64,000 bases of DNA from Antedon bifida. Lineage: Eukaryota > Echinodermata > Crinoidea > Comatulida > Antedonidae. The position numbers and the translations under genes were made by a program. Of the stretch, positions 46,948 through 64,000 are shown one piece after another; position 1 is the stretch's first letter; each line of letters opens with the position of its first letter. The stretch is from positions 3,832,001 to 3,896,000 of the forward strand of contig OY727099.1 in assembly GCA_963402885.1 (NCBI GenBank), written 5' to 3'. The notes beneath the pieces are model-generated. The model was not told the origin of the DNA and did not search any database. It saw only the letters and a program-made list of their open reading frames with translations.

Positions 46948-48231
46948 ATGGCTATTCGACCACTTGTGAAACCAAAAATTGTCAAAAAGAAGACCAAACG
47001 GTTTATCCGTCATCAATGTGATAGATATGTAAAGGTTAAGGTAGGTTTATGCTTGGTTAAATTTGTTTGTTTGCATACACAATTACCAATCTGTATGCCG
47101 ATATCTGTAATACATTAATATACAGTAGAACCCCGCCATTGGGACACCCCTCCCTACACTACCCTTTGAAACTAAACAATTGAGTGGCAATATATTTTTT
47201 AACACTGACCAACCCCTAATCATATGACACCCCTAATCATATGACACCCCTATTTATTAAGGGGACACTATGTTGGGTCCTAAAAGTGTCTTTTTTACTG
47301 TATTCAAAAGCTTGTGAAAAACGATAAAATCTATAAACAATACCAATCATAAAATTATAAAGCACATTATTTAAAATAAATCTTTTCCTTATCTTGTATG
47401 TAGCCAAGTTGGAGAAAGCCAAAAGGTATTGACAATAGGGTACGTAGACGTTTCAAGGGTCAGATGCGTATGCCCAAGATCGGTTATGGAAGCAACAAAA
47501 AAACAAGACACATGATGCCAGACGGTTTCAAGAAGTTCCTTGTACACAATGTTAAGGTAAGGCTGTAAAAATGAATAAAAATTACCTAATACTGTACTTT
47601 AAAAAAGACAAAATCAAACACCATTTTAAATTCTGTTTAAGGGAAAACATAAAAATACTTTATGCATGTTTGCCAACCTTTCTAGCAGCTTGCCACCCTT
47701 TCTATGCTGTTTGCCACCCTTTCTAAGCAGCTTGTCACCCTTTCTAATCAGCTTTCAACCTTTTCTAAGCAGCTTGCCATCCTTTCTAAGCAGCTTGCCA
47801 CCCTTTCTAAGCAGCTTGCCACCCTTTCTAAGCTGTTTGCCACCCTTTCTAAGAAGCTTGCCACCATTTCTAAGCAGCTTGCCACCCTTTCTAAGCAGCT
47901 TGCCACCCTTTCTAAGCAACCTGCCACCCTTTCTAAAGCTGTTTCACCTCCTTTACACTGTTAGCTTCCCTCTCGAAATTCTTTGCTGCCCTCTTAGGTT
48001 ATTAGCTGCCCATTTCTAAGTTCTTTGATGGAATTGTGTACATATTTAAATTACATTTTTTATGTTATTTAGGAGTTGGAAGTACTAATGATGTCAAACA
48101 AGACCTACGCCGCTGAAGTTGCTCATAATGTGTCGGCTCGCAAGAGAAAACTCATAGTGGAACGTGCACAGCAATTAGCCATCAAAGTAACGAATGCTCA
48201 TGCTAGGCTGAGGAGCGAAGAAAACGAGTAG
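46948..48231 (+). CDS. RPL32: 60S ribosomal protein L32
   Basis: Three coding exons (46,948-47,040; 47,404-47,556; 48,073-48,231) give 134 residues, one less than the human protein. The product is a structural protein of the large ribosomal subunit (eL32). Recognisable sequence throughout: [64 protein letters not shown] and the basic C-terminal helix region [18 protein letters not shown]. All splice junctions are phase 0. AATAAA at 48,264-48,269, 33 bp after the stop, gives a very short 3'UTR, normal for ribosomal-protein genes. No frameshift, and introns are kept, so this is the working gene and not a processed pseudogene. Confidence 0.97.
47121..47303. mobile_element. Pogo/Tigger-type MITE in an RPL32 intron
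   Basis: Left end TACAGTAGAACCCCGCCATT and right end TTTTTTACTGTA are inverted, and inner parts pair (GGGACAC against GTGTC). A TA duplication at the ends fits Tc1/mariner-superfamily insertion. A lone similar end is at 56,226-56,266. Confidence 0.6.
47670..47950. repeat. 21-bp minisatellite in the last RPL32 intron
   Basis: About 13 copies of TTGCCACCCTTTCTAAGCAGC with scattered changes, filling half of the intron between coding exons 2 and 3. Heptad open frames ([14 protein letters not shown]) result from the 21-bp period and are not coding, since they lie within an intron of an intact gene. Confidence 0.9.
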
Positions 48232-48263
48232 ACCTCTATTATGTTTATTAATTTCAGATGAAA

Positions 48264-48269
48264 AATAAA
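48264..48269 (+). terminator. RPL32: RPL32 polyadenylation signal
   Basis: AATAAA, 33 bp after the RPL32 stop codon, followed by T-rich sequence. Confidence 0.75.
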
Positions 48270-48328
48270 AACAATGTAAAAAGACTAAAAATTACTGTTT
48301 TGATTTTCATTGTCGTTTTGATTTTCAT

Positions 48329-48396
48329 TGTGTTTATATTAGTGTTTTAAGAACCAACTGATGTAGGATATATATACACATATTAACCGTGGTTAA
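48329..48396. repeat. 68-bp direct repeat, copy 1 (before PSMC3)
   Basis: TGTGTTTATATTAGTGTTTT through CCGTGGTTA. The second copy is at 48,831-48,898, with one base difference seen. Copy 1 lies just after the RPL32 poly(A) signal. Confidence 0.85.
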
Positions 48397-48770
48397 AAAA
48401 AATGTTCATTGTCATTGTGTTATAACAGCATAATAGAGCACGCATTTGTGTACAAAGGGAGAGAGGTCAGTTTAGTTGTGTTGACAGAACCTAAGAATAT
48501 CTTTGACAGAACTTATAATAGTGGTAAAAGAAAAGAAATTCACTAAAATGACAGAAGAGTCAAATTTACTTTCACTATCATTAATTATCTCAAAACTCAA
48601 ACTGATCACTATTGTATTGGTGAAAGAAATCCACGGAGTTATTTACTGTAACATATAGAATTTGTTGTATTCATTTTATATGCATTTAAAAATTCAAGTA
48701 GTACCCCCTCTATGATTGGTAGTTGAGATATTAAAAACGAACAAACGTTTCATTAAACAAAAAAAGAAAG

Positions 48771-54775
<6,005 letters not shown>

Positions 54776-55343
54776 ATACATTATACCACACCCATACCAC
54801 ACCCATACTGTACCTAATGCCCAGTCTAGTAAGGCCAAATATTTGTTTTGCATAACCCAAACTGTCTAATATTATTGAAATTTAACAAAGTTAAATCATC
54901 TTCATCAACCAGACAATATTTATTTTTTACGCCCAGAAAGAGTATTTTTATTCTTTTTTTTATACCTCCCCACAAGATATTTTACTGGGATGCGATGCTA
55001 AAAATGATTAAATTTGTTTGGCCTAATTCATAACTTGATTTCTTGGGACATGCAATAGAACAATGTTAGCTTGGCATACTGGTATGTGTAATTATATTCT
55101 GAATATCTTGGTTCATCCTAAACAAAAGCGACGATGTTATTCATGTATTAATAATAATATAGACTCAAACGTATCAACTGTGCATGCATATAGACACTGT
55201 AAACTATGTCCATGCTTTTGTATTAACTATGCTACAATATTAAAATCACTTTTTAAGTGACAGAATTAATATTATTGAAAACTTTGTCCAGTCTGTTTAT
55301 TTTAATGGTGTATGCTGGAATACAGATTTCAAATTTAAAGTTA

Positions 55344-55491
55344 TAAAGCGCTGTCCACACTATCAAACTAGTTTGACAACAAAAGTGTGATGTGCTCACA
55401 AATATGGTAGTGATATTACATCATCATTTCTATATATGGGCACATCACATTTTTTGTCACATAAAGTTTGATAGTGTAGACAGTGCTTTAA
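55344..55491. mobile_element. MITE-145 copy 2
   Basis: The best-preserved copy: AAAGCGCTGTCCACACTATC with AACTAGTTTGACAACAAAAG at the left; CACATAAAGTTTGATAGTG and TAGACAGTGCTTTA at the right. The interior is almost a perfect foldback. Confidence 0.8.
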
Positions 55492-56785
55492 ACAGACAAA
55501 CATCACATCAATGTTTCTTTTAATTTAATAAGTGTAAGATGACATCATGCAAGACAAGAAATATCTGAGAATAGTAATTTTAAATATAACATACAGTAGT
55601 AAAGCAAAGTTGATAATGTCTGCCTGTCTCCGAATTATTTATTAAGTATGTCAATACCATTTACATACTGCAGGCTAGGATTGAGAAATATTGTATAGAG
55701 GTGCACAGATGGTTAGGGAGGAGTGACGTTTGTGGTGTGGGAATTTGCTAGGTATAAAACTTTAATTATAATTACTGAAACGTCATAATAATAATAATAC
55801 AACCTAATTAATAATAATATTCTTGATTAGATTTATAGTAGGGCTATATTGCAATTCGGCTATGCATTGTAGGATAAAAATGATTATGACGTGGATGGCG
55901 TACGGAAAATGACGTACTCTTGATCCGCACCTATACTGTATTATTTAGAGAGAGTTTAGAGAGTCTTTAGAGAGAAAATTAATGGTCACTTAAAAGTATG
56001 GCCTGGGAAAGTTTCAAACTCTGGACTTCTATTGATACCGATACATGGGATAGAATGGACAGGTGGTGTTACGAGATTATTATTACAAGTAGAGTGAGGA
56101 TTTAATTAAGATAAGTCTGAAATAGCCTGGCTTGGTAGTATACATTTTTTTAGTGATTCTTGCGCTTTCAAAATGAGTAGCAGTAATACAGGTTTTTCAT
56201 TATAAGCATTTCAGTTTTGAAAACTACAGTAAAACCCCTATTAAGGGGACACCTTCGGGTAGGCCTATATTGTCGTAGGAAGTAGGCCTACACGAATCGG
56301 CGAAATGATATTTCAAAGGTAGAGCTATACAACTAAAACCCCCCACTATCAGCACCCCTGATCTTAAAGTCACGGTAACATCTACCACAACAGGTCTGTA
56401 CTTCATAATTTACACCCCATCTCTTCCTAATGTGATAGATCCATACACACTAGCAGTGTGTAACCCATTACAAGAAATACATACAATAGATCCCTTTCTT
56501 TTAGGCTATGCTCTATCACCTAAGAAGCTACTAAATCACCTCAATAACCAACTAAGTGCGTTACTCAATGGTTCCCCTGATGAAAATTAAACTATATTCC
56601 AGACACCTGTCACGGTGGTTTCTGTTGTCACAACACTGGTTTTTACCTAATATAAAAAAAGGATAAGCCTTAGGCCTCCTTAAATATCCAATCTTATTTA
56701 AGACTCATTTATACAACAACGATCGACAATAAGTATATGATGGATATGCATTTTTTGTGCATGAAACAAAAATCGAACAAATGTT

Positions 56786-56942
56786 CATCCTGTTAAACTA
56801 GTTCAGACAGAAAAGTGTGATGTGCCCAAATATGACACTGATATACCTAAACAAAACATGGTAGTGGTATGACATTATCATCATATATAGACACATTGGA
56901 TTTTTTTGTCACATAAAGTTTGATAATGTAGACAAGCCTTAA
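56786..56942. mobile_element. MITE-145 copy 3
   Basis: AACTAGTTCAGACAGAAAAG, GTGTGATGTGCCC and CACATAAAGTTTGATAATG with GTAGACAAGCCTTAA. It has a short internal insertion around ATACCTAAACAAAACATGG. Confidence 0.65.
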
Positions 56943-57947
56943 CACTATATGTATGCGGCGTCTATCTATAACTCCGCGGCCAAAATCCGAACGCCGCATT
57001 TTTATATGGTCTAGTCAAAGATGCCGATTAATTGGATAAAGTTTATTAGAGAATTAGAATATAGAAACACATAGGCCTACGGGTATGTCGACGATTTTTC
57101 ATATTAAAATGTGACGGGAAACTATTTTTTTCCAAAATCCCATCGACGCAACCGAAAATATCCGAAGACAGTAGACAAATTACCAAAAACCAAATGTAGC
57201 GATTTCGAAATCTCGATAATTCTTCCTGCAAATTAAACATTGTAAACTATATACTTGTTCTCCTTTAATTTTTTGCGATACATCCTGTAGACAGTTGATC
57301 TTTAAAACAATGCATTCATTTCCTACTGTTATGTACAGTGTACACGAATTTGAGATTAACTGCGTTTAATTTAAACCTGCTCACGTCCAAAGATAATTGT
57401 ATTCATTTCAGATGGGCATTCACCTCTGTTTTTAAACCTCGTTCTACTACTACGACGTTATTCGCATGTTTGTTTTCTTTCTGGGAAACAATTACCTCAA
57501 ATTACATGTAATTATTAGCAAATATTATTATTAAAGCATTCTTGATGTTGATTTAGGCCCTAAAGCTACGTTATTTAGATGAGAAACTAATCTGACAGTT
57601 TGACAATTGAGAGTTTATTAAAATTACTGATATTGCCATGACCAAAATAAGGTCGATGACGTCAGTAAGTTTAATTGTAAACAAGTCCACATTTGAAGTA
57701 GTGACAACACATTCGTTCCAATGTCAATATCGTAGTGTCACATTTGCACTGTTGTACGCGTGCTTGCTTTTGTGTTTCTTTTTGTATAAGAACATAGTTT
57801 ACTCAGGGGGCTTAATGTAATCGCCACCAAATATATAAATATGATTTTAAAAGACCATCGGAAACATTTCTAGCACAGTAACACGTTTTGGGATGGATCG
57901 GACTCAAATTTATCAATCAAAATTGAACATGATAATATAATCCCTAG

Positions 57948-58425
57948 TCATGGTCTAATGGTAGGGCGTCTTCTACCACAGTGAAGATCCTGGTTCTTCT
58001 CATTTGTGGTGTTTTAAGCTCCAGGTCGATTCTGGTTTTGCCGTTAGTCGTGAATTTAGCTCCAGTGGTATTTGATAAGACGTCTATCATCCCGATCCCG
58101 ATTCGTCTTGTTTGTGGTGACGTAAGCTCCTTAAAATGGTATGACGTCTACCAAAGACACCCTGGTTCGAATCGATTCTGTTCTGGTCCTCTCGTTTGCG
58201 GTGAATTTAGCTCTAGTGGTGTATATGACGTCTACCAACAACCGATCCTGGTTCCTCTCGTTTGTGGTGAATTTAGCTCTACTGTTAAAAAAAAGTATAC
58301 CATCAATAGACGACCATGGTTCGTCTTGGTTGTGGTGAATTTAGCTTCAGTCATATAGTGGTACTAGGACGTTTCTACCAACAGGCGATTCGTGTTCGTC
58401 TCGGATGACTGGTCTACGAACCCAT
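57948..58425 (+). repeat. Tandem array of tRNA-like units
   Basis: Six or seven imperfect units of about 65-80 bp. Each has a (T)TAGCTC(C/T)AGTGGT-like block resembling a tRNA A box, then GACGTCTACCA, then GATCCTGGTTCNTCTCG resembling a tRNA B box, then TTTGTGGTGAA. The first unit reads TGGTCTAATGGTAGGGCG, very like the D arm of a tRNA. B-box-like positions are near 57,985, 58,030, 58,095, 58,162, 58,242, 58,316 and 58,392. No unit can form a full cloverleaf by eye. Confidence 0.6.
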
Positions 58426-58790
58426 ACCTTTACTACCGCTTGGCCATTCACTTCGCTATTTGCGTAGGCCAGACGAACTGCGAACATTCTGTCACTATAA
58501 TGCGCAATCAATTACTTTGATATGGCTAATAAAAGTCATTATAGGCCTGTGGTTATTCGCTAATAATTATTTAAAAAAATCATTACTTGTGTTACAAATC
58601 CTCGTAATATATTATTTTTTACCGATATAAACGTGTTAATGTGATGTTTTAAACTTTGCCACTGATTGACTACTAAAGTCATTTACCGATGACAGGAAAT
58701 TATACCCTTCCTTTTATCTTAAAACCAAAAAACAGCGGCTTACATGCTGCCCTTACGTGTAGGTTATACGTCACACGGTTTCTTAAATCT

Positions 58791-58846
58791 TAGTTTCCAC
58801 TAGCCTACGGAATCTTGCGTTACGTCCCAGTGGAAACCAAGCTTAA
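58791..58846. mobile_element. Short copy of the GGTTCCCACTAG MITE family
   Basis: TAGTTTCCACTAGCCTACGG and CCCAGTGGAAACCAAGCTTA are inverted ends only about 50 bp apart, related to the two elements at 62.2-62.7 kb. Confidence 0.5.
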
Positions 58847-58943
58847 GTACAATTACAATCTATTCAGGGGACATCCCTAAGATATAGGTACGTGTGAATC
58901 GGGTATACGTTTAGCAGAGCCATCAAACGCGTCTATTTTACTA

Positions 58944-59033
58944 TTAAGCTCTGTCTCCACTATCAAACTAGTTTGACAAAACAAGTGTGGTGTGCCTAAA
59001 TATGGTAGTGATGCGCACATCACATTTGTTTGT
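58944..59033. mobile_element. MITE-145 copy 4, truncated
   Basis: AAGCTCTGTCTCCACTATC, AAACTAGTTTGACAAAACAAG and CACATCACATTTG are present; the right terminal repeat is missing. Confidence 0.65.
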
Positions 59034-62000
59034 TAGCTTAAGATTTGTTCTGCTTTTATCATTTTATTGCAAACACTCAATTATTAAAGTATCAGAAAAT
59101 TCACAACTGCTATCTCTCGTCACTCAGACAACTCTATTAACTCACCTGTCAATTGCTAAATTTAATTTATCACACTTCTCCCAACTACATAATAAACATC
59201 GACGTTTAACCGGATTAGCGAATGAAATCACTGCGCGTAACATTAAATATATACGCGTATCATACGTAACAATAGACTTATCGCTAGCGGTTACACACAC
59301 TCCGCCCAGTATGTACAACGCGCTGTTAAAATCTCATTAGAGGTTTAATCACGCCCAAGTTGGAAAGTCAAGAATACCGCCGGCATCGCAGACGATTATA
59401 GGAAACAGTGGCAGGAGCGGATTGAGATACTGCCCACCGACGTCATATTCGCCAATTCCCCATCTGGAACGAAGTGTTTTTGTTTGCTCTAACATCGTAA
59501 TTAAGTGGTGGTCACTTTGATAATTGCACATAAAGTACATGAAGTGAATATCGACGGCGATACGTTTCGAACAGGTCACAGGCCCCTTGGCAATAGGCCT
59601 GTGTTTTAGGTTTCATGATTTTAAGTAATACTAATACCAAGACAGCCAAAGCAACGATGACACGCCGGTTTATTTTTGTTGGTGAGTTATTTATTTTATT
59701 TTAGCACTAATAGTCGAGTAAATCCGTTGCTATGTTTGTAATGGATTTGTATAAAAATAACTTTTATTATCTGATGACACAATGTAGTTGGTTTTCATAA
59801 GCGAATTAATTTAATTCAATAGAATTGATGTTGTTTTAGGCAAAGTGGTTTTTGCATTTGTAATGGTATAGCATTATTATTAATGGAACATGTGTGTTTG
59901 TAGGCTACTGACGCACCGGTATTATTTTGTAGAGTCACAGTCTATGTATTGCATACACCCAGCTTTCAACTAAGAATTCATTTTCTACAATAGATTGATT
60001 TTACAATGTTCATGTTGTTTTACATTTCCCTTCATAGTTTAAGTTACAGGACAGCTGACTTACTGATTTATTTTTTAGAGTTCGCCCCACCTCCCCACCA
60101 TTTGAAATACAAAACCAGATTGTGGAGAGGGGAAATTAACGAGTTTATAGATCTAACTAAGACTAAGATTCGTTTTGGCCGGATCTAAATAAGGCCCCAA
60201 TATTGTGATTATTGTTGAAATCTATCGAAAAGAGGATTCACTTTACACAACCATGCACGCAACAGAGTTTCCAGAACAGCTGTTTTATATGCTATGGCCT
60301 AGGTCTACTTGCCGAATTGTAGAAAAATACCAAGATTGGGCTGTATTTTAAGCATGATAAATGTATAATATTGGAATGTTTTTTTAAATCACAATTGGCT
60401 ATTTTGTGAAAATTATCATACCGTATAAATAACACTCAGAATAACTGACTGTAACACTCAAATTGTGATCATATCTCATTAAACTCTAATTTGCATATTC
60501 ATAACCATTAAAATCTTAGAAATGAGTCCATATATTCCGACGCACTAAGTGTGCACGTCGTCTGCAAGTAGACCTATTATACTAATCGCTTCGCGCTTTG
60601 CTGCGCCAGAAGTGGCGAAAAGTATTACAACATTTCCTATACGATCGTAATTTTATGAGTCTTAAAAATATAGATAAATACACATGTATGGGCCATCTAC
60701 AGAAAGAAATTAAGATGTTTCTTCTATTATATTTTTGTTCTTAATTTATCTGACGTCATTTAAGCTTGCTTCGAATCTATACGGACGCAAACGCGAACAA
60801 AGGACATATTTAGCGCAACGCAAGCAAGTAGAAAAATGACTAAACCGAAATGTAAATCCGATAGACTTTCAACTCCGATTGAGAAAGGCCAGGTTAGTCC
60901 CGATACATAACCCCACCTCAACATGGATCGGTGGTCCTTAGTGCAAGTCTTTTTCGGTATTTTTGCCTTTTCTTTACGTCAAAAAAAACAACTTGGTCAC
61001 AACTGACGAAGTCTTCGTGGCAGGAAAACATTTCGAAACAGAAATAAAAGTAAAGATTTTACGCCTTAAAATCAATTATCTGTATAAGGTTGAAATTGAC
61101 ATCTGAACTTTTCCAAAACAAAAAAAAAGATTACTTTTGATCAATAATCAACCCATAAACTAAACAAAAAAGAAATCGAAAAAAAATCTGTTTCTTAGAG
61201 TGATACAGTAATTACATATAAATTTCGTTTACTAAAACATCTAGGTTTCACCTTTTATTATATTACCTTTTCCCGTACTTTTGTTGTGTGTTACAAGTGC
61301 AGTACAAGTAGTCTGATCCGACAAAAATTATTAGTAATATCGCAATTATATTAGCTCAATGAAAGAATAGTGTTCTTCGAAAGCTTTGACACTTTTGGGG
61401 GTTATTTTACTTACTGTTTTGATCCCGGTTTTGATTTAGCTTTCGCTTATTTTATCTGTAGAGTCAAACCACTCTAATACCCACGTTCTCATGTCCCCAG
61501 TAATTTGACTTAGGATTTATTTATCTACAATAAGTAGGCTACATGAACATAATTATTGACCTCACATTCTGAAATTAACAATAGTTGTATTTACCTCCAT
61601 GAATTGTACAGTCGAATAACACAAATAAACAATATTTAGTAATTTAGTAACATACAATAATATTTAACTGCACCCGTCGCGACCTTTAAAAATGTCTCTC
61701 AAGAGAATTACCATGGAAACGATTATCGTTTAATTAAGTTTACGATTAAAGTACGTGCGTGGGTTCTGTATTAAGTTTCTGAAAGAAAAGAACAAAATAT
61801 TAGTCAATTTGTTCTTGAAATTGAATTGTGGTATAGAGATGTCTAATAACGATATCGGATGGGCCATTAAATATTTCTAACAATAGACCACGGACAAACT
61901 AATGAAAATCGTAATTTCCAATTGTTATACATTGTTGTAGTCAATTAGATTTATTTACACGAATCGCGTCTGGGCCTTGTTTGGTTTAAAGTAAATTTTA

Positions 62001-62223
62001 TCTGAATTATTTGGTCTACTGCTATAGTAATTGATTTTTCAACGATTTATGGCTATAGTTTTGTCAGCGACACTGCAAGGATATACCAGTAGTATACGCC
62101 TCCGTGTAAAATGATTGTCAGACGTGTACGTGTGACGGCATGAGTGCGGTGCGAGGAAATAGGATGTTTTACATTGGCGTTTTCGATTGAAAACGTGGGG
62201 GAAAATCAATTTCAACTTCTCCT
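59034..62223. other. Region with unassigned coding-like frames, no gene called
   Basis: At 59,349-59,579 the minus strand has a 76-codon frame with balanced codons, including LRSRWGIGEYDVGGQYLNPL and FPIIVCDAGGILDFPTWA before a stop. On the plus strand, a frame with ATG at 59,617 or 59,659 reaches a GTGAGT donor at 59,683 and can join in frame to a 60,079-60,187 exon (FAPPPHHLKYKTRLW, then GEINEFIDLTKTKIRFGRI, stop). Neither matches a family I know. The rest (60.2-62.2 kb) shows nothing. Confidence 0.4.
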
Positions 62224-62225
62224 TG

Positions 62226-62404
62226 AAGCGTGGTTCCCACTAGGACGCAACGCAGCGACGTAAAGTTCAATATTCAAAGTTCTGTATTGCGTAATCACAA
62301 GTGGGAACCGACGACGCAATAATGCTGCAAACATCGCAGGTTTGATTTCACGCAGGCGGGGGCAAACACAATTTACGTTGCGTCGCTAGTGGGAACCACG
62401 CTTC
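62226..62404. mobile_element. MITE with AAGCGTGGTTCCCACTAG ends, copy 1
   Basis: The left end AAGCGTGGTTCCCACTAG and the right end CTAGTGGGAACCACGCTT are perfect inverted repeats. The interior has CACAAGTGGGAACCGACGACG. About 180 bp. Confidence 0.8.
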
Positions 62405-62480
62405 ATAAGCGACAGTTCGGATGGCGTCGTGATTGGTCAATTTACTTGCGGTGCGCTTACGTCATTGCGTCGCGTCTAAA

Positions 62481-62695
62481 GGGTGGTTCCCACTAGCGAC
62501 GCAACGTAACGAAAATTGTAAATTTGTAAGAAAATGCCCTTCCGATAATTGTGTTTTCCCCCGCCTACGTGAAATCAAATCTCCGATGTTTCCAGCACTG
62601 TTGAGTCGTCGGTTCCCACTTGTGATTACGCAATACAGCACTTTGCGTCAAAACGTCGCTGTGTTGCGTTGCGCCGCTAGTGGGAACCACGCTTA
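62481..62695. mobile_element. MITE with GGTTCCCACTAG ends, copy 2 (inverted relative to copy 1)
   Basis: Starts GGGTGGTTCCCACTAGCGAC and ends CCGCTAGTGGGAACCACGC. The internal CGGTTCCCACTTGTGATTACG is the reverse complement of the internal block of copy 1, so the two copies face each other about 75 bp apart. A further end, AGTGGGAACCAAGCG, follows at 62,697. Confidence 0.8.
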
Positions 62696-62718
62696 AGTGG
62701 GAACCAAGCGTTATAATA

Positions 62719-63510
62719 TTATTAATATAGCTTCAATTAGAACATTAAGCAACGTTTAACAACTCAACTTAAATAAGATAATGATGACAAACATGGTAAT
62801 ATTGTTAATTAGTTTATCATAAACATCGTGTGTCACTATTTTTTAGACGAGCCTGACTAACGTTGAGTCACTAATTCTTAGATTAATTATTGTATTTTAC
62901 CATGTACCTTTAATTTAACGCACTATGATCACGTGATACTATATTGATTACATTCTAACATTACAAGCTCGTTGAACCGCGTAACAGTATATCTTCATTT
63001 GTAAAAGAACAAGCAACCTGTTGATTACGTCACGTTGTTGTTTATTTTCGAAAAATAGGACGTAGAAACGCTACGACGACGAATTGCGATTGGTCCAATT
63101 ATCACTACGCTGAGGGTGGTTTCGACGAACTACTCACATGTTCTCAATGAGAATAAATAACAAGAATTATTTCTTACACAAAACGCCGCTCATCTGACGA
63201 TAACTACCGTCTACATAAATATCGATAAATAAAGAATAGGCCTACTAAATCAATCAACCAATCAATCAATACAGGCATCTCAATATTTATCAGCAAATGT
63301 TTTCATAGACTCTCTTTTCCCAGATGTTCTTTGGGGTGTGCGCATGCCCAGTCCGAGTTTCCAAATAGCCATTTAACTGTTTCCTAATGCTTCCGTTCTC
63401 TTGAATATAACTGCCTAAAGGAGCGGCGCGAAAATGTATAAAACGTGTGAAATTATGAAAAATAACTCTACGAAAGTCCAGAAAATTGGAGAGAATTCAG
63501 AAAAGAGAAA
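62719..63510. other. Region without recognised gene
   Basis: AT-rich sequence with an AATCAATCAACC-type short repeat at about 63,250-63,272. Nothing further recognised. Confidence 0.5.
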
Positions 63511-63711
63511 TCAGATTTTTTTTTGAGAAAATCTTCACTTCATATAGATTGGTCTTATACTGATGCTCTTAATATAACAAACATTAGGACTCTCAAATCC
63601 AGACGTGAAACTATTTTTTTAAATTTTGGTAAATCACTCCTCCAATCCCAAAGATTATTTATACTCTACAGGTTGGTACTATATCACATACTATCAGTTT
63701 CGACCACCTGA
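63511..63711 (+). pseudogene. Possible LINE reverse-transcriptase C-terminal remnant
   Basis: The translated stretch WSYTDALNITNIRTLKSRRE, then FLNFGKSLLQS, resembles the common end of non-LTR retrotransposon ORF2 proteins (YxxALxxxxLxxLxxRRExxxxxFxKxLL). No ATG-led gene, no upstream reverse-transcriptase motifs and an AT-rich context suggest a decayed fragment. The similarity is short, so the call is tentative. Confidence 0.45.
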
Positions 63712-64000
63712 TGCGGATTCTCAATTTTTTTACTAACATTCTTCCAAATAATGAAAATAAACGTCGCTAAGGATAAAACATAGAACATAGAAAAAGTGTT
63801 TATAATTAGAATACCTTTTACCATATATGACACCTTTGTTGAATGATAGCGCGGAAACATAAAGTAGGCCTATAGCAACTATACACGATTAGAATGATTC
63901 ATATGTCATAAGTTCACGTTAATAATGTATAAACTTCTTTTTTTTTATTAGGAACGTTTTTGTCTGACAACATTAGTTCATTCTTGTTTATAAAGTGAAT

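Larger units (their letters stand above)
54776..57945. other. PSMC3 3' flank and repeat-rich region
   Basis: Contains MITE-145 copies 2 and 3, a single pogo-type end (56,226-56,266) and no clearly supported exon. A minus-strand frame at 57,046-57,240 encodes a hydrophobic FLVICLLSSDIFGCVDG stretch that could be a signal-peptide exon, but no partner exon was found. Confidence 0.5.

Noticed and set aside
47666-48019. [14 protein letters not shown] heptad frames
   Set aside because: Minisatellite in the RPL32 intron, bounded by proper splice sites of that gene.
57046-57240. Minus-strand hydrophobic frame resembling a signal peptide
   Set aside because: No partner exon or promoter found; short hydrophobic frames arise easily in AT-rich DNA.

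Overview
The window reads as nuclear DNA of a marine invertebrate, most likely an echinoderm or close deuterostome relative. It is AT-rich with long introns (GT donors, AG acceptors). It is full of AGGCCTA-type words, short inverted-repeat transposons, tRNA-derived SINE fragments and minisatellites. No bacterial, organellar or viral gene was seen. The organism call is inference; introns and proteins were read directly and joined by reading frame.

Region 1 (1-17,000) holds a head-to-tail plus-strand array of four related secreted-protein genes. The first is cut by the window edge. Each full gene has four exons: signal peptide, a short acidic exon, a Cys/Trp exon, and a large Cys-rich C-terminal exon. 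The C-terminal part matches the globular domain of 'short-chain collagen C4-like' (spongin-like) proteins, but no Gly-X-Y collagen repeat lies upstream of it. Genes B and C sit in a recent tandem duplication of about 5.45 kb. Gene D is more diverged but shares a nearly invariant tract in exon 4, which suggests gene conversion.

Region 2 (17,000-31,900) has two complete minus-strand genes: a six-exon cytosolic sulfotransferase (19,433-22,663) and a five-exon four-transmembrane protein of unknown function (25,783-28,653) with a 21/22-bp minisatellite in its third intron. A third minus-strand gene is represented only by a plausible last exon (31,759-31,898). A LINE 3' end lies near 18.3-18.8 kb.

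Region 3 (31,900-41,200) has no recognised gene. It carries a 110-bp minisatellite with a dimeric (220-bp) higher-order pattern, a 20-bp minisatellite, a GC-rich hairpin and SINE/MITE debris. Its right part is probably the 3'UTR or flank of DCAF7.

Region 4 (41,200-54,800) is a compact housekeeping block: DCAF7 (minus) is head-to-head with RPL32 (plus), and RPL32 is followed about 540 bp later by PSMC3 (plus), the proteasomal ATPase Rpt5. All three are intact, with 7, 3 and 11 coding exons. A 68-bp sequence occurs both just before and just after the first coding exon of PSMC3.

Region 5 (54,800-64,000) is mainly repeats: several copies of a ~145-bp MITE, a second MITE family with a GGTTCCCACTAG end, a tandem array of tRNA-like units near 58 kb and a possible LINE remnant at the right edge. 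Around 59.3-60.2 kb there are unassigned reading frames with coding-like composition.
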